A stretch of 64,000 bases of DNA, taken from Closterium sp. Naga37s-1 (lineage: Eukaryota; Streptophyta; Zygnematophyceae; Desmidiales; Closteriaceae). The notes beneath the pieces were generated by a model, which was not told where the DNA came from, did not search any database, and saw only the letters and a program-made list of their open reading frames with translations. This document shows positions 8,967 to 18,799 of the stretch, in pieces. The stretch lies in the NCBI GenBank assembly GCA_947471745.1, contig CANJKZ010000548.1, forward strand, positions 184,001-248,000, in the 5' to 3' direction. Position 1 is the first letter of the stretch; each line of letters begins with the position of its first letter. The translations under genes were made by a program, and so were the position numbers.

Positions 8967-11900
8967 ATGGCCTTCACCTCGTCCGCCAACCCCATCACCC
9001 CACTCCGCCTTGAAGCCGATGGCTCTAGCTCCAACTTCAAAGCTTGGAGCTATGGGGTTGACAAGCACCTCCTGAGTCGTGACGTGCAGGGATTGGACCT
9101 CAAGGATGTCCTCCTCAACCGTGGCAAGGGAAAACAGCCCCCTTCCCCCCTTGAGCCGACTGAATCCGCTAGTGATACTGACATGAGGGCGTACGAGGAG
9201 GCTGTTGAAAAGTACCGGAAATGGGAGAAGGCCGATGCTGCTATCATCAGCGTCTTCATCGCCTCCACCCCTCCCAAACTTGTCAACACGTTCCACAACT
9301 ACCCTACCTCCAACGCCATCTGGAAGTATCTCCAGGATCGGTTCATGAACAAGACGGCGGTCGGAGTTGCCATTCTCATACCCAACATGTTTCAGATCCG
9401 ACTTGAGGACTGCTCGGGAATGGCCGACTACATTGCCAAGGTGCAGACCATTCATGGCGAACTCAAGGAGCTGGGTATAGTCTTCCCCGAACAAGCCCCT
9501 GCAGCCGCCCTTCTTGTTGGTCTCACCTCGGCATATGAAGTCACGAGGAAGATGCTCCTCTCACTCTCTGCGGAAGACCTCACATTTGCTAAGGTCTCCA
9601 GCGCACTCCTCTCTGCCGAGAAAGACTCCACGGCTCAGGCCAAGGCTTACGCCATCCGCGCTCCCATGCCCCAAGCAAGTGTCGCAGCGGCCCTCGCCTC
9701 GGCGCCCTTCCAGGGCAACCGCTTCCCTCCGTGCACCTACGTCGTCAAGTATGGCAACCATAAGGGACAAGTGTGTGGTGGCACTAACCACCCCCTTGCG
9801 ACGTGCTTCAAGAAGAAAGACGACGAATGGTACGTCGTCCGCGGAGTGGACAAGAAGCCGCCAAATTGGATGCGCCCTCGTAAGGCAAACCTAGTTGAGG
9901 TCCAGGACCCTGCTTCGGCTAGTGCTAGTGATAATGTTCCTGCTGATGTTCGTATCAACCTCTTGTTCCCTGGCACTGCCATGATTAATGAAATTACCCC
10001 TCAGTACATCGGCTCATCACAAGCACCACAATACATAGAGTTCACACTCGACAGCGGGGCCACTCACACTGCTCTCAAGGAGACACTCTCCTTCAAACCC
10101 TACGCAACACCCATTCCTCTCTTGGGAGCTGACTCAAGCTTCACCACTCTTGCCAAGGGTACATCCACAGTCCCGTGCCCTGCCTTCCCATCCGGCACTG
10201 TCACTGGCATGTGTGTTCCTTCACTACGCCACAATCTACTGGCCCAAACGGAAATTCAGGACGCAGGGCTACGCACCATCTTCTCGGAGAACGAGGACTA
10301 TTGCGACATCATCGATCCACTCACCAACAAGATCTTGGCCCGCTTCACCCTCAATAGCAGCGGCCTCTACACACTACGCGTCCCTCTCCCACAGATGTCA
10401 AACACCCAAGCACAGGCTCCTATCACACCATGCTCATGTCGTAGCCTCTCCAACCCGACCATCCTTTACCACCATCGGCTCGGGCACCCAAACTTCCGCA
10501 CGCTTGCTGACATGGCCTCCAAGAAACTTCTTCTCGGCCTGCCAGCCGCACTTCCTTCACCACCTGACTCACCCGCTCCCATGTGCCTTGATTGCACCAA
10601 GAGCAAACTGCGCAAACATCCCCATCCTGCCTCACCCACAGTCGCAGCAGCACCACTTGACCTAGTGCACATGGACGTCTGGGGCCCTGCCCCTGTTCCA
10701 GCACGAGGTGGCCATCGCTACTTCCTTGCTATCGTGGATGACCACTCCCGCTACGTCTCTGTTCACCTCCTCCACACCAAGGCTGAGGTTCCCGAGGTCA
10801 TCATGGTGTGGGTCAAGCAGGCACAGACCACCTTTGACCGCAAGGTCAAGCGCCTTCACTCGGATGGGGGGGGTGAATTTTGCAACGACAAGCTCAAAGC
10901 CTTCTGCTCCTCTGAAGGCATCCAGCAAAACTTCACCCTTCCTGACAGTCCGCAGCAGAACGGCATAGCAGAGAGCCGCAACCACGCCCTGGTGCAAATC
11001 ACTCGGTGCCTCCTCAGCCATTCTAACGCTCCACTCTCCCTCTGGGGGTACGCCCTCTACCATGCCGCCCTCCTCTATAATCTTTACCCCCACCCGCATC
11101 TTCCTGACACCACTCCAACCACACTTTGGCTCGGGAAAACGCCCACTGCCCGCTCTCTCCGCGTCTGGGGGTGCACCGCCTATGTCCTCCTCAACCCTCA
11201 GGCCAGGCGGCAGCGCGGTGGCAAACTCGGTCCCAAGACTCAAACGTGCATCTACCTTGGGCACAACGCCGACTCCCCTGACTATCTCTTCCTCAACCCC
11301 TCCACTCGACAGTTAGTCCGGAGCCGCGACGTTGTCTTTGATGAAACCCGCCCATTCTACTCCACTTCGGGACCGGATCCTCCCTCTGATCCACCATCTC
11401 TCGTGTGGGCGGACTTTGATGCGCTCCCTGAACTCCCGCCTACACCGGCCCCCTCACCTCCTCCCTCTCCTGCCATCGCACCCTCCCCCTCTGAGGTCTC
11501 TGATCCGACCTCCCCGGTGTCTTCGGCATCCGCTCCTCCATCCCCCTCACCTCCCACTCCGCCAACTGCGCCGCCACCTCCGAGCGCACCTATCACATAC
11601 CATCGGCGGTCACACCCTCCGGCCCCGCATCCTCCCCCAGTCCCCCCTTCCACTGAGGAACCCGCTCTCCCACAGTCGCCCGAGCTGATCACGTACCAGC
11701 GGCGGCCAATTCCCCCGCCCAAGTCTCCTAAATCAGCCCCTCCGACACCGTCTGCCCCACCCTCTTCTCCGGTGGCTCATGGCACTCGTTCGCATGGCGC
11801 TGCTCTTCCACTGGCACTTATTCTTCGATGCACAGCGATCACTCCGCCTCCTCCTGCTGGGGGGGATGTGCCCTCTACCCTTCTGGAAGACAGGCATGAG

Positions 11901-13559
11901 GAGCTGTGTGATCTTCACGCAGTCATTCCTCAACTCTCGCACATCTTCCCCGACATCACTGAATCTCCCTCACTCAACTTCACGGAGAACCCGACCATCC
12001 CTATCCCTCTCACCGTCCAAGAGGCTCTCTCGGGTCCTCATGCAGCCGAATGGCGTGCTGCCATGGAAGCTGAGATTGAAGCATTCACCCGCAACCACTC
12101 CTTCGACGACGAGACTCCACCTCCAGGAGTCAACATCGTCGGGGGCAAGTGGTTGTTTCGTGTGAAACAGCTCCCAGACGAGGCCCCGGTGTTCAAAGCG
12201 CGTTACGTAGCCAAGGGTTTCACCCAGCAGCAGTACCACGACTTGTTCAAGACCTTCTCCCCCGCATCCAAACCTCCCACTATTCGCACACTCAAGGATG
12301 TCGCTGCACGAGAAGGCTTTGAGATCAAATCCATGGACGCCTCATCAGCTTTCCTACAAGGACGCCTCAAGGAGACAGTGTTCATGGACAGACCTGAAGG
12401 CTTCCCAGGAGAATTCCCTCCCAACACTGTCTCGAAGCTGAATCGCCCCGTCTACGGCCTCAAGCAAGCCCCTCGCGAATGGCACAACAAGGTGAAAAAA
12501 ATCCTTCTCTCCCTGGACTTCCACCCATCGTCTGCTGAACCGACTCTCTTCATTCGCCGTCATTCTGAGCCATTTTACATCCTTGTCTACGTCGATGACT
12601 TCATCCTCGTTGCCAAGGACTCGGCCCAGATGACCTCTGTCCAGGCGGCCCTGAGCAAGGCCCTCCAGATGAAAGACCTCGGTGACCTCAAGCACTACCT
12701 GGGAATGGAGATCACACGTGATCGCAAGGCTCGCACCATTTCACTCTCTCAGGAGTTCTACATCAACAATGTGCTCAAACGGTTTGAGATGGAGCTGAGC
12801 ACACCTGTTGCCACCCCGCTGCCGCTGCAACACCTCCTCATAGCCCCAGCTGTACCCACACCGGAGGCCTGCTCTGAGCCATACCCGGAGCTTGTTGGGT
12901 CCCTCATGTACGCCATGATGTGCACCCGGCCGGACTTGGCATACCCTGTCAGTATCCTCTCTCGCTACGTGGCCCCTGGGCGCTTCACTGATCTTCACTG
13001 GAAGGCGGCGAAGCGGGTACTGCGTTATCTCCAGGGCACCAAGTGTCACGTTCTCACACTCGGTGGACTCTCCCCTCCTCGGCTGGAAGGTTACACTGAC
13101 TCCTCTTGGGCCGATGACCAGACAGACCGACGCTCCTCTCAGGGGTACTGCTTCACCTTTGGGAGCGGAATTGTCAGCTGGCGCTCCACCAGGTCGTCAG
13201 CAGTCTCCCTCTCCTCCTGTGAGGCAGAGCTCTACGCCGGCACCATGGCTGCTCAAGAGGCCCGTTGGCTCACCTTCCTCCTCCAGGAGCTTGGCTATCC
13301 TCAGTCCACCCCCACCCTCTGGTGTGACAACCAGAGTACTATCCACCTCTCCCAAGACCCTGTGTATCACACTCGCACCAAGCACATCGAACTTCGGCAT
13401 TTCTTCATCCGTGACCTTGTCCAGCGGGAGCAGCTGAACGTGGAGTACGTTGCATCTGACTGCAACCTGGTTGATCTGTTCACCAAGCCCCTTGGGAAAG
13501 TTCCTCACCACCGTCGTCTTGGCGCCATGGGGCTCTGTGCTCCACCTTCTCTGCCCTGA
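8967..13559 (+). CDS. element F Gag-Pol polyprotein (1530 aa)
   Basis: A single frame from ATG to TGA holds all copia parts in order: gag N-terminal region (1-240), an atypical zinc motif C-T-Y-V...C-G-G-T-N-H-P-L-A-T-C from about residue 256 (C-x13-C-x4-H-x4-C), aspartic protease F-T-L-D-S-G-A-T-H near 358, GAG-pre-integrase Y-H-H-R-L-G-H-P near 500, integrase with D-V-W-G near 569, H-S-D-G-G-G-E-F near 630 and Q-Q-N-G-I-A-E-S near 665, a long Pro/Ser-rich linker (about 810-950), reverse transcriptase from about 1060 with Y-V-D-D near 1208, and RNase H from about 1376 (Y-T-D-S-S-W-A-D-D). The element looks whole at this level. The polyprotein would act in cytoplasmic virus-like particles and its integrase in the nucleus; transcription is unknown. 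Confidence 0.93.
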   Translation: MAFTSSANPITPLRLEADGSSSNFKAWSYGVDKHLLSRDVQGLDLKDVLLNRGKGKQPPSPLEPTESASDTDMRAYEEAVEKYRKWEKADAAIISVFIASTPPKLVNTFHNYPTSNAIWKYLQDRFMNKTAVGVAILIPNMFQIRLEDCSGMADYIAKVQTIHGELKELGIVFPEQAPAAALLVGLTSAYEVTRKMLLSLSAEDLTFAKVSSALLSAEKDSTAQAKAYAIRAPMPQASVAAALASAPFQGNRFPPCTYVVKYGNHKGQVCGGTNHPLATCFKKKDDEWYVVRGVDKKPPNWMRPRKANLVEVQDPASASASDNVPADVRINLLFPGTAMINEITPQYIGSSQAPQYIEFTLDSGATHTALKETLSFKPYATPIPLLGADSSFTTLAKGTSTVPCPAFPSGTVTGMCVPSLRHNLLAQTEIQDAGLRTIFSENEDYCDIIDPLTNKILARFTLNSSGLYTLRVPLPQMSNTQAQAPITPCSCRSLSNPTILYHHRLGHPNFRTLADMASKKLLLGLPAALPSPPDSPAPMCLDCTKSKLRKHPHPASPTVAAAPLDLVHMDVWGPAPVPARGGHRYFLAIVDDHSRYVSVHLLHTKAEVPEVIMVWVKQAQTTFDRKVKRLHSDGGGEFCNDKLKAFCSSEGIQQNFTLPDSPQQNGIAESRNHALVQITRCLLSHSNAPLSLWGYALYHAALLYNLYPHPHLPDTTPTTLWLGKTPTARSLRVWGCTAYVLLNPQARRQRGGKLGPKTQTCIYLGHNADSPDYLFLNPSTRQLVRSRDVVFDETRPFYSTSGPDPPSDPPSLVWADFDALPELPPTPAPSPPPSPAIAPSPSEVSDPTSPVSSASAPPSPSPPTPPTAPPPPSAPITYHRRSHPPAPHPPPVPPSTEEPALPQSPELITYQRRPIPPPKSPKSAPPTPSAPPSSPVAHGTRSHGAALPLALILRCTAITPPPPAGGDVPSTLLEDRHEELCDLHAVIPQLSHIFPDITESPSLNFTENPTIPIPLTVQEALSGPHAAEWRAAMEAEIEAFTRNHSFDDETPPPGVNIVGGKWLFRVKQLPDEAPVFKARYVAKGFTQQQYHDLFKTFSPASKPPTIRTLKDVAAREGFEIKSMDASSAFLQGRLKETVFMDRPEGFPGEFPPNTVSKLNRPVYGLKQAPREWHNKVKKILLSLDFHPSSAEPTLFIRRHSEPFYILVYVDDFILVAKDSAQMTSVQAALSKALQMKDLGDLKHYLGMEITRDRKARTISLSQEFYINNVLKRFEMELSTPVATPLPLQHLLIAPAVPTPEACSEPYPELVGSLMYAMMCTRPDLAYPVSILSRYVAPGRFTDLHWKAAKRVLRYLQGTKCHVLTLGGLSPPRLEGYTDSSWADDQTDRRSSQGYCFTFGSGIVSWRSTRSSAVSLSSCEAELYAGTMAAQEARWLTFLLQELGYPQSTPTLWCDNQSTIHLSQDPVYHTRTKHIELRHFFIRDLVQREQLNVEYVASDCNLVDLFTKPLGKVPHHRRLGAMGLCAPPSLP

Positions 13560-13583
13560 GTTCGTTTGACGCCTATGGGGGGG

Positions 13584-13778
13584 TGTTGATGTTAGCCCTC
13601 AATCTCACACTTTTGTACTTTATATTTTCTATATCCTAGAGTAGTGTAGTTTGCACTTTGTGTTTGGTTGGGTGTACACCTACATCCCAACCAAACCCAA
13701 AAGTAATCTTCAAGCAATCTCCAACCCACCAATTGGAGATTGCCTTGGGATTACCCCCAATCCCTAGGGATTCTGACA
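13584..13778 (+). repeat. second, different LTR near the 3' end of F
   Basis: The purine tract CCTATGGGGGGG is directly followed by TGTTGATGTTAGCC, and 195 bp later by AGGGATTCTGACA and the initiator-Met primer site TGGTATCAGAGCG (13779-13791). This is LTR-then-primer-site order, as at the 5' end of an element, but it lies downstream of pol. Only the last dozen bases resemble F's terminal LTR. The next 80 bases (including GGGTTCAAATCC, B-box-like) lead to another purine tract GTGAAGGGGGG and the real 3' LTR. Confidence 0.8.
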
Positions 13779-13871
13779 TGGTATCAGAGCGGTCTCGGGT
13801 TCAAATCCCCATGTGCGCACTTGCTGGCGGGGTCGCTGTGCCGTGTCCTATGGCATCCCAGTGAAGGGGGG

Positions 13872-14013
13872 TGTCAGAACACTTGCACTGGGGATGCCCG
13901 AGAGATCCTAGGGAAGGGTTACAGGCTCATTGGCCTGGGGGGTTATGGGCGCCCTGACCCGCTACAGAAACAAGCCCTTTTATCCCAGTGGTCTAGTGAG
14001 TGGGATTCTGACA
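13872..14013 (+). repeat. 3' LTR of element F
   Basis: 142 bp, preceded by the purine-rich tract GTGAAGGGGGG and followed by the target duplication GCTGG, after which element A's pol resumes (E-V-W-R-S-E, as in element C). Confidence 0.9.
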
Positions 14014-16207
14014 GCTGGAGGTGTGGAGGTCGGAGTACGGGCCGTCGTCGGGGCGGACGCAAGCCCACCCGCCGACGAACACCTCGACGGCGATGCTCCT
14101 TCTGCTCGCCGAGGTCGGTGAGCTTTCTGCTGAGGACGCCGAGGACGTCCCTTCATCCTCCCCTTTCCCTACCCCCCCTGCCCCTCCCCTTGTTGCCGAC
14201 CTGCGTGGGCTGCCTCCGGTGTCGGCCTCCGGCGATGAGGGGAGACGAGGGGCGTCGCCTGTGGCGTCGGCCAAGTGCATCGCCGGTGGCCGACGTGACG
14301 CCAAGCCAGTCGGCGTGGGCGTGGAGTCGACGCCGACAGGGGAGCGGCAGGCCGAGACGGTGCAGGGGAGCGGGCAGCAGCCGACAGGGGAGCGGGCAGC
14401 AACGAAGCCAACCAAGGAGCAGACGGCAACCGGGCAGTCGGCAGGAGAGCCGACCACAGAGGAGTCGGCAGGGACGCCGACAGTGGTGCAGCAGGATGCT
14501 GAGGGCAGTGACGCCGGTGATGATGGAGGGTGCGTCGAGGAGTCCACAGACAGCGATGTGGTGGAAGTCCCGCCTGGACCACGCCAGTCAGGCCGAGTTT
14601 GGAGGCCGCCCGACTTCTACGTACCGTCCGCCTTCACCACGGCGTACGACAAGGTCGACGACGACCTGCTTTACGACGACGCCGAGGAGGATGAAGACCT
14701 GCCGGAGCTCGACCCCGACATGTACGCCGACCCTGAACACCGCTGGGACATCTCGACGGTGTCGGTGAAGGCCGCCATTGAGGAGGAGATCCGCAGCCTC
14801 ATCGGCATGGGGGCGTGGGAGCTGGTTGAACGCCCGGCGGGAGTGAACATCATGAAGAACCGGTGGGCGTTGACGACGAAGTACCACATCGAGCGCGAGA
14901 AGGCGAGGCTGGTCGTGAAGGGTTTCACGCAGGTGTACGGCGCCGACTACGACGAGACGTACGCGCCGGTGTGCAGCTACGTCACGCTGAGGATCTTCCT
15001 CAGCATCGTCGCCGTCCTCGACCCGAACCTGATGCAGCTCGACATGAAGAACGCCTTCCTGCAAAGCAAGCTCGACCGGGTGCTGTACATGTACCAGCCG
15101 GACTACTTCAACGATGGGCTTGGCCGGGTGTGCAAGCTGGTGAAGAGCCTCTACGGGCTGAAGCAGTCGCCGCTGCTGTGGTACAAGGCGCTCAACGACG
15201 TGCTGGTAGGCGCCATGTGGAAGAAGAGCCAGGTCGACGAGGCTCTGTACTTTAAGGTCGGCATCGACCTGCTCGCCGCCAGCAGCAGCACCGAGATGCT
15301 AAAGGAGCTGAACAAGCTGCTAGAGGCCGCTTTCGAGCTGCGGGAGATCTCGCCAGTGCAGAAGCACCTCGGGCTGGAGATCGTGCGCGACAGGCCGGCG
15401 AGGAAGCTGTGGCTGCACCAGCAGGGCTACGCCGACAAGCTCCGTAGGCGCTTCATCGACGAGGAGCACGCCGGGCGTATCCCGAAGACGCCGGTCTCGG
15501 TCGGTGCCTACGCGCAGCTGACGTTCGACGACGAGGAGGCGCAGGAGCGGCAGGAGGAGTACCGGCATAAGGTCGGCTCGCTGCAGTTCGCGACGACGAC
15601 GACGAGGCCGGACATCTCCTTCGCCTGTAGCAAGCTGGGGAGCGGCCTCACGGTGAGGAGCGGCCAGCACTGGCGCGAGGTCGACCGCTGCCTCGCCTAC
15701 CTCGCCAACACGCGTGACACCGCCCTGAAGTTTGGCGGTGCACCTGAGTCGCTGAAGCTGGTCGGCTACGTGTTCGTCTACGGAGGGGCCGCGGTCTCTT
15801 GGTTGAGCCAGCGCATCAAGTGCGCGACGCTGTCGTCGACCGAGTCGGAGTACGTGGCGGCGACAGAAGCCGGCAAGGAGGGACTCCGCCTTCGCTTCCT
15901 ACTCGCAGAGTTCCTGCAGCTGGACGCCGGGAGGCCGACTGTCCTTCGCGTGCACAACAAGTCGGCCATCACGGTCGCCGAGGGCATGGGGTTGACAGGC
16001 AACTTCAAGCACATGGAGCGGCGACAGGCCTGGCTGCAGCACATGGTGAAGCGCGAGAAGTTCTCGCTAAAGTACATCCGAACCGCTGAGCAGTCGGCCG
16101 ACTTTCTGACAAAGGCGCTGCACTATCCGGCCTTCAACCGGTGCTCCGTTGCAATCGGCCAGGTGCGCTTGGCCGACGTGGGCGACGGCAATGATGACGT
16201 GCAGTAG
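14014..16207 (+). pseudogene. element A reverse transcriptase and RNase H region
   Basis: The translation reads into copia reverse transcriptase (M-K-N-R-W-A-L-T-T-K-Y, L-V-V-K-G-F-T-Q-V-Y-G-A-D-Y-D-E-T-Y-A-P-V, D-M-K-N-A-F-L-Q-S-K-L, Y-G-L-K-Q-S-P-L-L-W-Y) and then RNase H (V-S-W-L-S-Q-R-I-K-C-A-T-L-S-S-T-E-S-E-Y-V-A, K-Y-I-R-T-A-E-Q-S-A-D-F-L-T-K-A-L). Element C carries the same region. An acidic, Thr/Glu-rich linker (about 14220-14540) separates integrase and reverse transcriptase, as is usual for copia. Part of a broken fossil. Confidence 0.85.
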
Positions 16208-16341
16208 TAGGTGCCTTGCCCCCTTGCATGGCTGATGCGGTGGTGACCGGCGTGCTGTGTGTTGGTTGCACGCCGACGGGCTATTCTCCGAGTGGTGCGG
16301 CCGTGTGGGCTGGGGGCCCAAGCGTGAACACGGCAGGGGAG

Positions 16342-17147
16342 TGTCAACGGGAGTTGTGTTAGGCCCCGTGCTCGCTTGGGCGGAGCCGATCTCGTGGTCG
16401 GGTGTACGAGGGAGTGCAGCCGACCTGCAGCAGTGGGCGAGCTGGTCGACGAGGGTAGTCGACCTGCGCGGGGGCCACTGCACGGGCGCCGAATTCCGGG
16501 CGCCGGTCTTGGGGTGGTCGACCAGGCGGTCGACCTGACCTGGTGGTCGACGAAAGGGGGAGCCGACGGCGAACTCGACAGGGGAGTTTGGGGACGCCGG
16601 GCTGGAGGGCGTCGAGTAGCAGGACGCCGAGCATCCGGGCGTCAAACAGCAAGGCGCCGAGGTGCAGGGCGCCGACCTTGGGTGGTCGACGGCTTGGAAA
16701 AGTCGGCGACCTAGTCCTGAAGTGTTCGACGAGGGGACGCCGACCAGGGAAGACGCCGACCTGACGGCATCGACCTGGTTGCTCGGACGACCCGGTTACC
16801 CGGGCGACGGAGCTTCTGCGGAGGTGTACGAAGGTCGCCGGGGTGGATTTTGCGAGGCCGACCTCGGAAGTGGTATCCCGAGGTCGACGTGGCTGGTGGG
16901 CGCAGTCGCTGGCGTGGAGTCTGCCAGGCGTCCGCGCTGTGCTCGTGACAAGGAGTGGTGCACCAACCAGCTGCACGCACCTGCGAAGCAGGTGCACCGT
17001 TGTTCTCAACTTTTGCTAGTGAAATTCTTGGAGGTTTGCCCCGTGAATGCACAAGTGCTAGAGAACGACTAAGGAACGAACGCAGAGATCACTCTATCCC
17101 CGTGCCTAGCCCGCAGTCTAGCTCCCGTTGGTTTAGTTATCTCCGCA
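16342..17147 (+). repeat. right LTR of element A
   Basis: It begins TGTCAACGGGAGTTGTG after the purine tract GGCAGGGGAG and ends TTATCTCCGCA. It resembles element C's LTR (57457-58413) but is shorter through internal loss. The sequence after 17147 (ATAGCC...) belongs to element B. The matching flank on A's left cannot be checked because the left LTR is shortened. Confidence 0.85.
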
Positions 17148-18799
17148 ATAGCCTATCCGGAGCAAATGAGGTGCTTACGGATGCTGTCATTGCTGCCTGA
17201 GTCTTGGCTGCAGTTTACAAGCGGGCTGAGCCTCCCTCAAAACGAGAAGTCGTGGACCCTGGAGTGGGTGCGAACCAAGATCTTGGAGGAAGATTTCAAG
17301 AGGCGGCAATCAATTTGAGTCAAGATGGTGATGGCGGTTATGGAGTTCAAGGGGGCAGCTGGCGTAAAGGGGAAAGCCGTGGTCAGGGTGAATATGGATG
17401 GTACAGAAGTGGCCGTGACAAGAAGGAGAGGAGCAACAGCGATGATGAAGAAGATGATGAGCACAGTGGCTACCAAGGGTTCAAGGGTACCTGTTGGTAC
17501 TGTAAGAAGCCGGGACACACATGGGTAAAATGCTGGAAGCGATCCAAAGGGTGGACTCCCGGATGTGAGGGTGGCGACCGAAAGGAGAACCAACAGCATA
17601 GCGTTGGTTATGTAGCAGAGACCGCAAATGAAAGGGGAGACGGTTGGGAGCGTGCTCCAGGGCAAATCTTCCACGTGCAAGGGAATGGGGGGAGCAAGAA
17701 AGCATATGCCAAGAAGAGAGCAGAGCCTACTCCTCTCGACACTTGGATTCTAGACTCCGTAGCGGCGTGTCACATGACCCCGAGGGCGGACCTGCTGGAC
17801 GAGATTGGGAAAACCAACATCACTGAAATGAATTCAGGATGTGGCCACAAAATGTAGGTGCTGGGAGTCGGCAAGGCAGCCTTCAAGGGAGCTAATGGGA
17901 AGCCGATGATTTCTGAAGATGTGCTTTTGGTACCGGAGCTGAAAGAGAACCTAATTTCCCTTAGGAAGATGGGATTTTCTGGTGTTTGCACGGAAACCGA
18001 GGGAGCTGAAATGTTCAAGGGGCATCTTGGTAACCAGGCGTTGTGGGACTTGCATGAGGACAAGGATCTTCATGATGAGCTGTGGCATGTGCCCGTGGTG
18101 CCATGGAAGGAGGTAGCACCTGAGAAGAAGGAGACTCGCGGCTGTAAGGAAAGATGTGCTGCAGTGGCTGCTGAAACGATCAAGGATCTGCAGTCAACGG
18201 TGGTGATGCTGGTGCAGCAGTTGAAACGGGTTAATGCCCGACTTGCAGCAGCTGAAAAGAGAAATGCTTCCCCTGCTGATGTGGAGATAGGTGCTGAATC
18301 CCGGGGGAGCAATGTTAAGGCTGGTGCTGTGGTTAAGGAGAAGGTAGTGCATAAGGGTGACATTCGTGGGCAGCAGAAACCTGAGGTCAAGGTGCAGCTG
18401 AAGGGTGAAGCTGCTAAGGAGAAGCCGCTGGTGCTGAATGTGACAAGCACTGAAGCTGATGCAACGAAGCTGATTGGAGAACCTAAGGTGGACTTGGGCT
18501 TGAAGGGAGCTGAAACTACTACGGGTGGTAGCAGCAATACTTCGGCGAAGCTGCATAGTAGCAGATGTTGTGGAAGCCGAAGTTGTGGGGGAGCAGAAGA
18601 GTATCTTTCCTAAAACTGGTGTTGGGATCGGCCATGTGATGGAGCTGATCAAAGGTGAAAAATTGAGATGTGATGAAAAGGGGGGACAGAGGGACAAAGA
18701 TGTTAAGTTTCCTATACTAGTGACGGAAGCGTGAAGGGAGTTATGGACTCCGTGAGTGACGGGAGTGGGTTCGAATAGTCAGCAGGTTGTGGGGGAGTT
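17148..18799 (+). mobile_element. interior of copia element B (gag-only type)
   Basis: The right-hand part of B's interior: gag with a zinc knuckle, a protease-like motif, a charged coiled-coil-like tail, then the purine tract GTTGTGGGGGAGTT directly before the 3' LTR at 18800. No integrase, reverse transcriptase or RNase H lies between protease and LTR. This fits a non-autonomous copia of the TR-GAG kind. The part upstream of 17148 is separated by element A. Broken, with at least one break. Confidence 0.65.
17204..18613 (+). pseudogene. element B gag/protease-like coding region
   Basis: The first part has a basic, Gly-rich stretch, a canonical CCHC knuckle (CWYCKKPGHTWVKC, C-x2-C-x4-H-x4-C) and a degenerate protease signature W-I-L-D-S-V-A-A-C-H-M-T. 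It continues with copia-like L-V-P-E-L-K-E-N-L-I-S-L-R-K-M-G. The later part is Lys/Glu/Ala-rich with heptad-like D-L-Q-S-T-V-V-M-L-V-Q-Q-L-K-R-V-N-A-R-L, probably a coiled coil, and I recognise no family for it. It may be element-specific or captured host sequence. Confidence 0.6.

Larger units (their letters stand above)
8119..14013 (+). mobile_element. Ty1/copia element F, whole-looking, inserted in A
   Basis: Two 142-bp LTRs (8119-8260, 13872-14013) start TGTCAGAACACTTGC and end GGGATTCTGACA and differ at only two or three positions by eye, so the insertion is fairly recent. The initiator-Met-type primer site TGGTATCAGAGCT is at 8261-8273. Flanks GTTGG (8114-8118) and GCTGG (14014-14018) fit a 5-bp target duplication with one change; element C has the uninterrupted GCTGG at the same place in pol. 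One long uninterrupted gag-pol frame lies at 8967-13559. A different LTR plus a second primer site precedes the 3' LTR (13584-13871), making F structurally composite. Confidence 0.9.
4318..17147 (+). mobile_element. Ty1/copia element A (broken, nested host of F)
   Basis: A copia-order element: LTR, primer-site region, gag with a CCHC knuckle, protease, integrase, reverse transcriptase, RNase H, purine tract, LTR. It belongs to the same family as element C at 57457 onward. The left LTR (4318-5210) lacks its first 100 or so bases relative to the right LTR (16342-17147), and the right one has an internal loss. Element F lies inside its pol region at 8119-14013. Overall it looks broken in about half a dozen places and old relative to D and F. 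The right LTR ends at CA 17147 within the interior of element B, so A inserted into B. Confidence 0.88.

Noticed and set aside
11357-11722. Gly-rich frame opposite element F
   Set aside because: Shadow of the Pro/Ser-rich linker in F's Gag-Pol.
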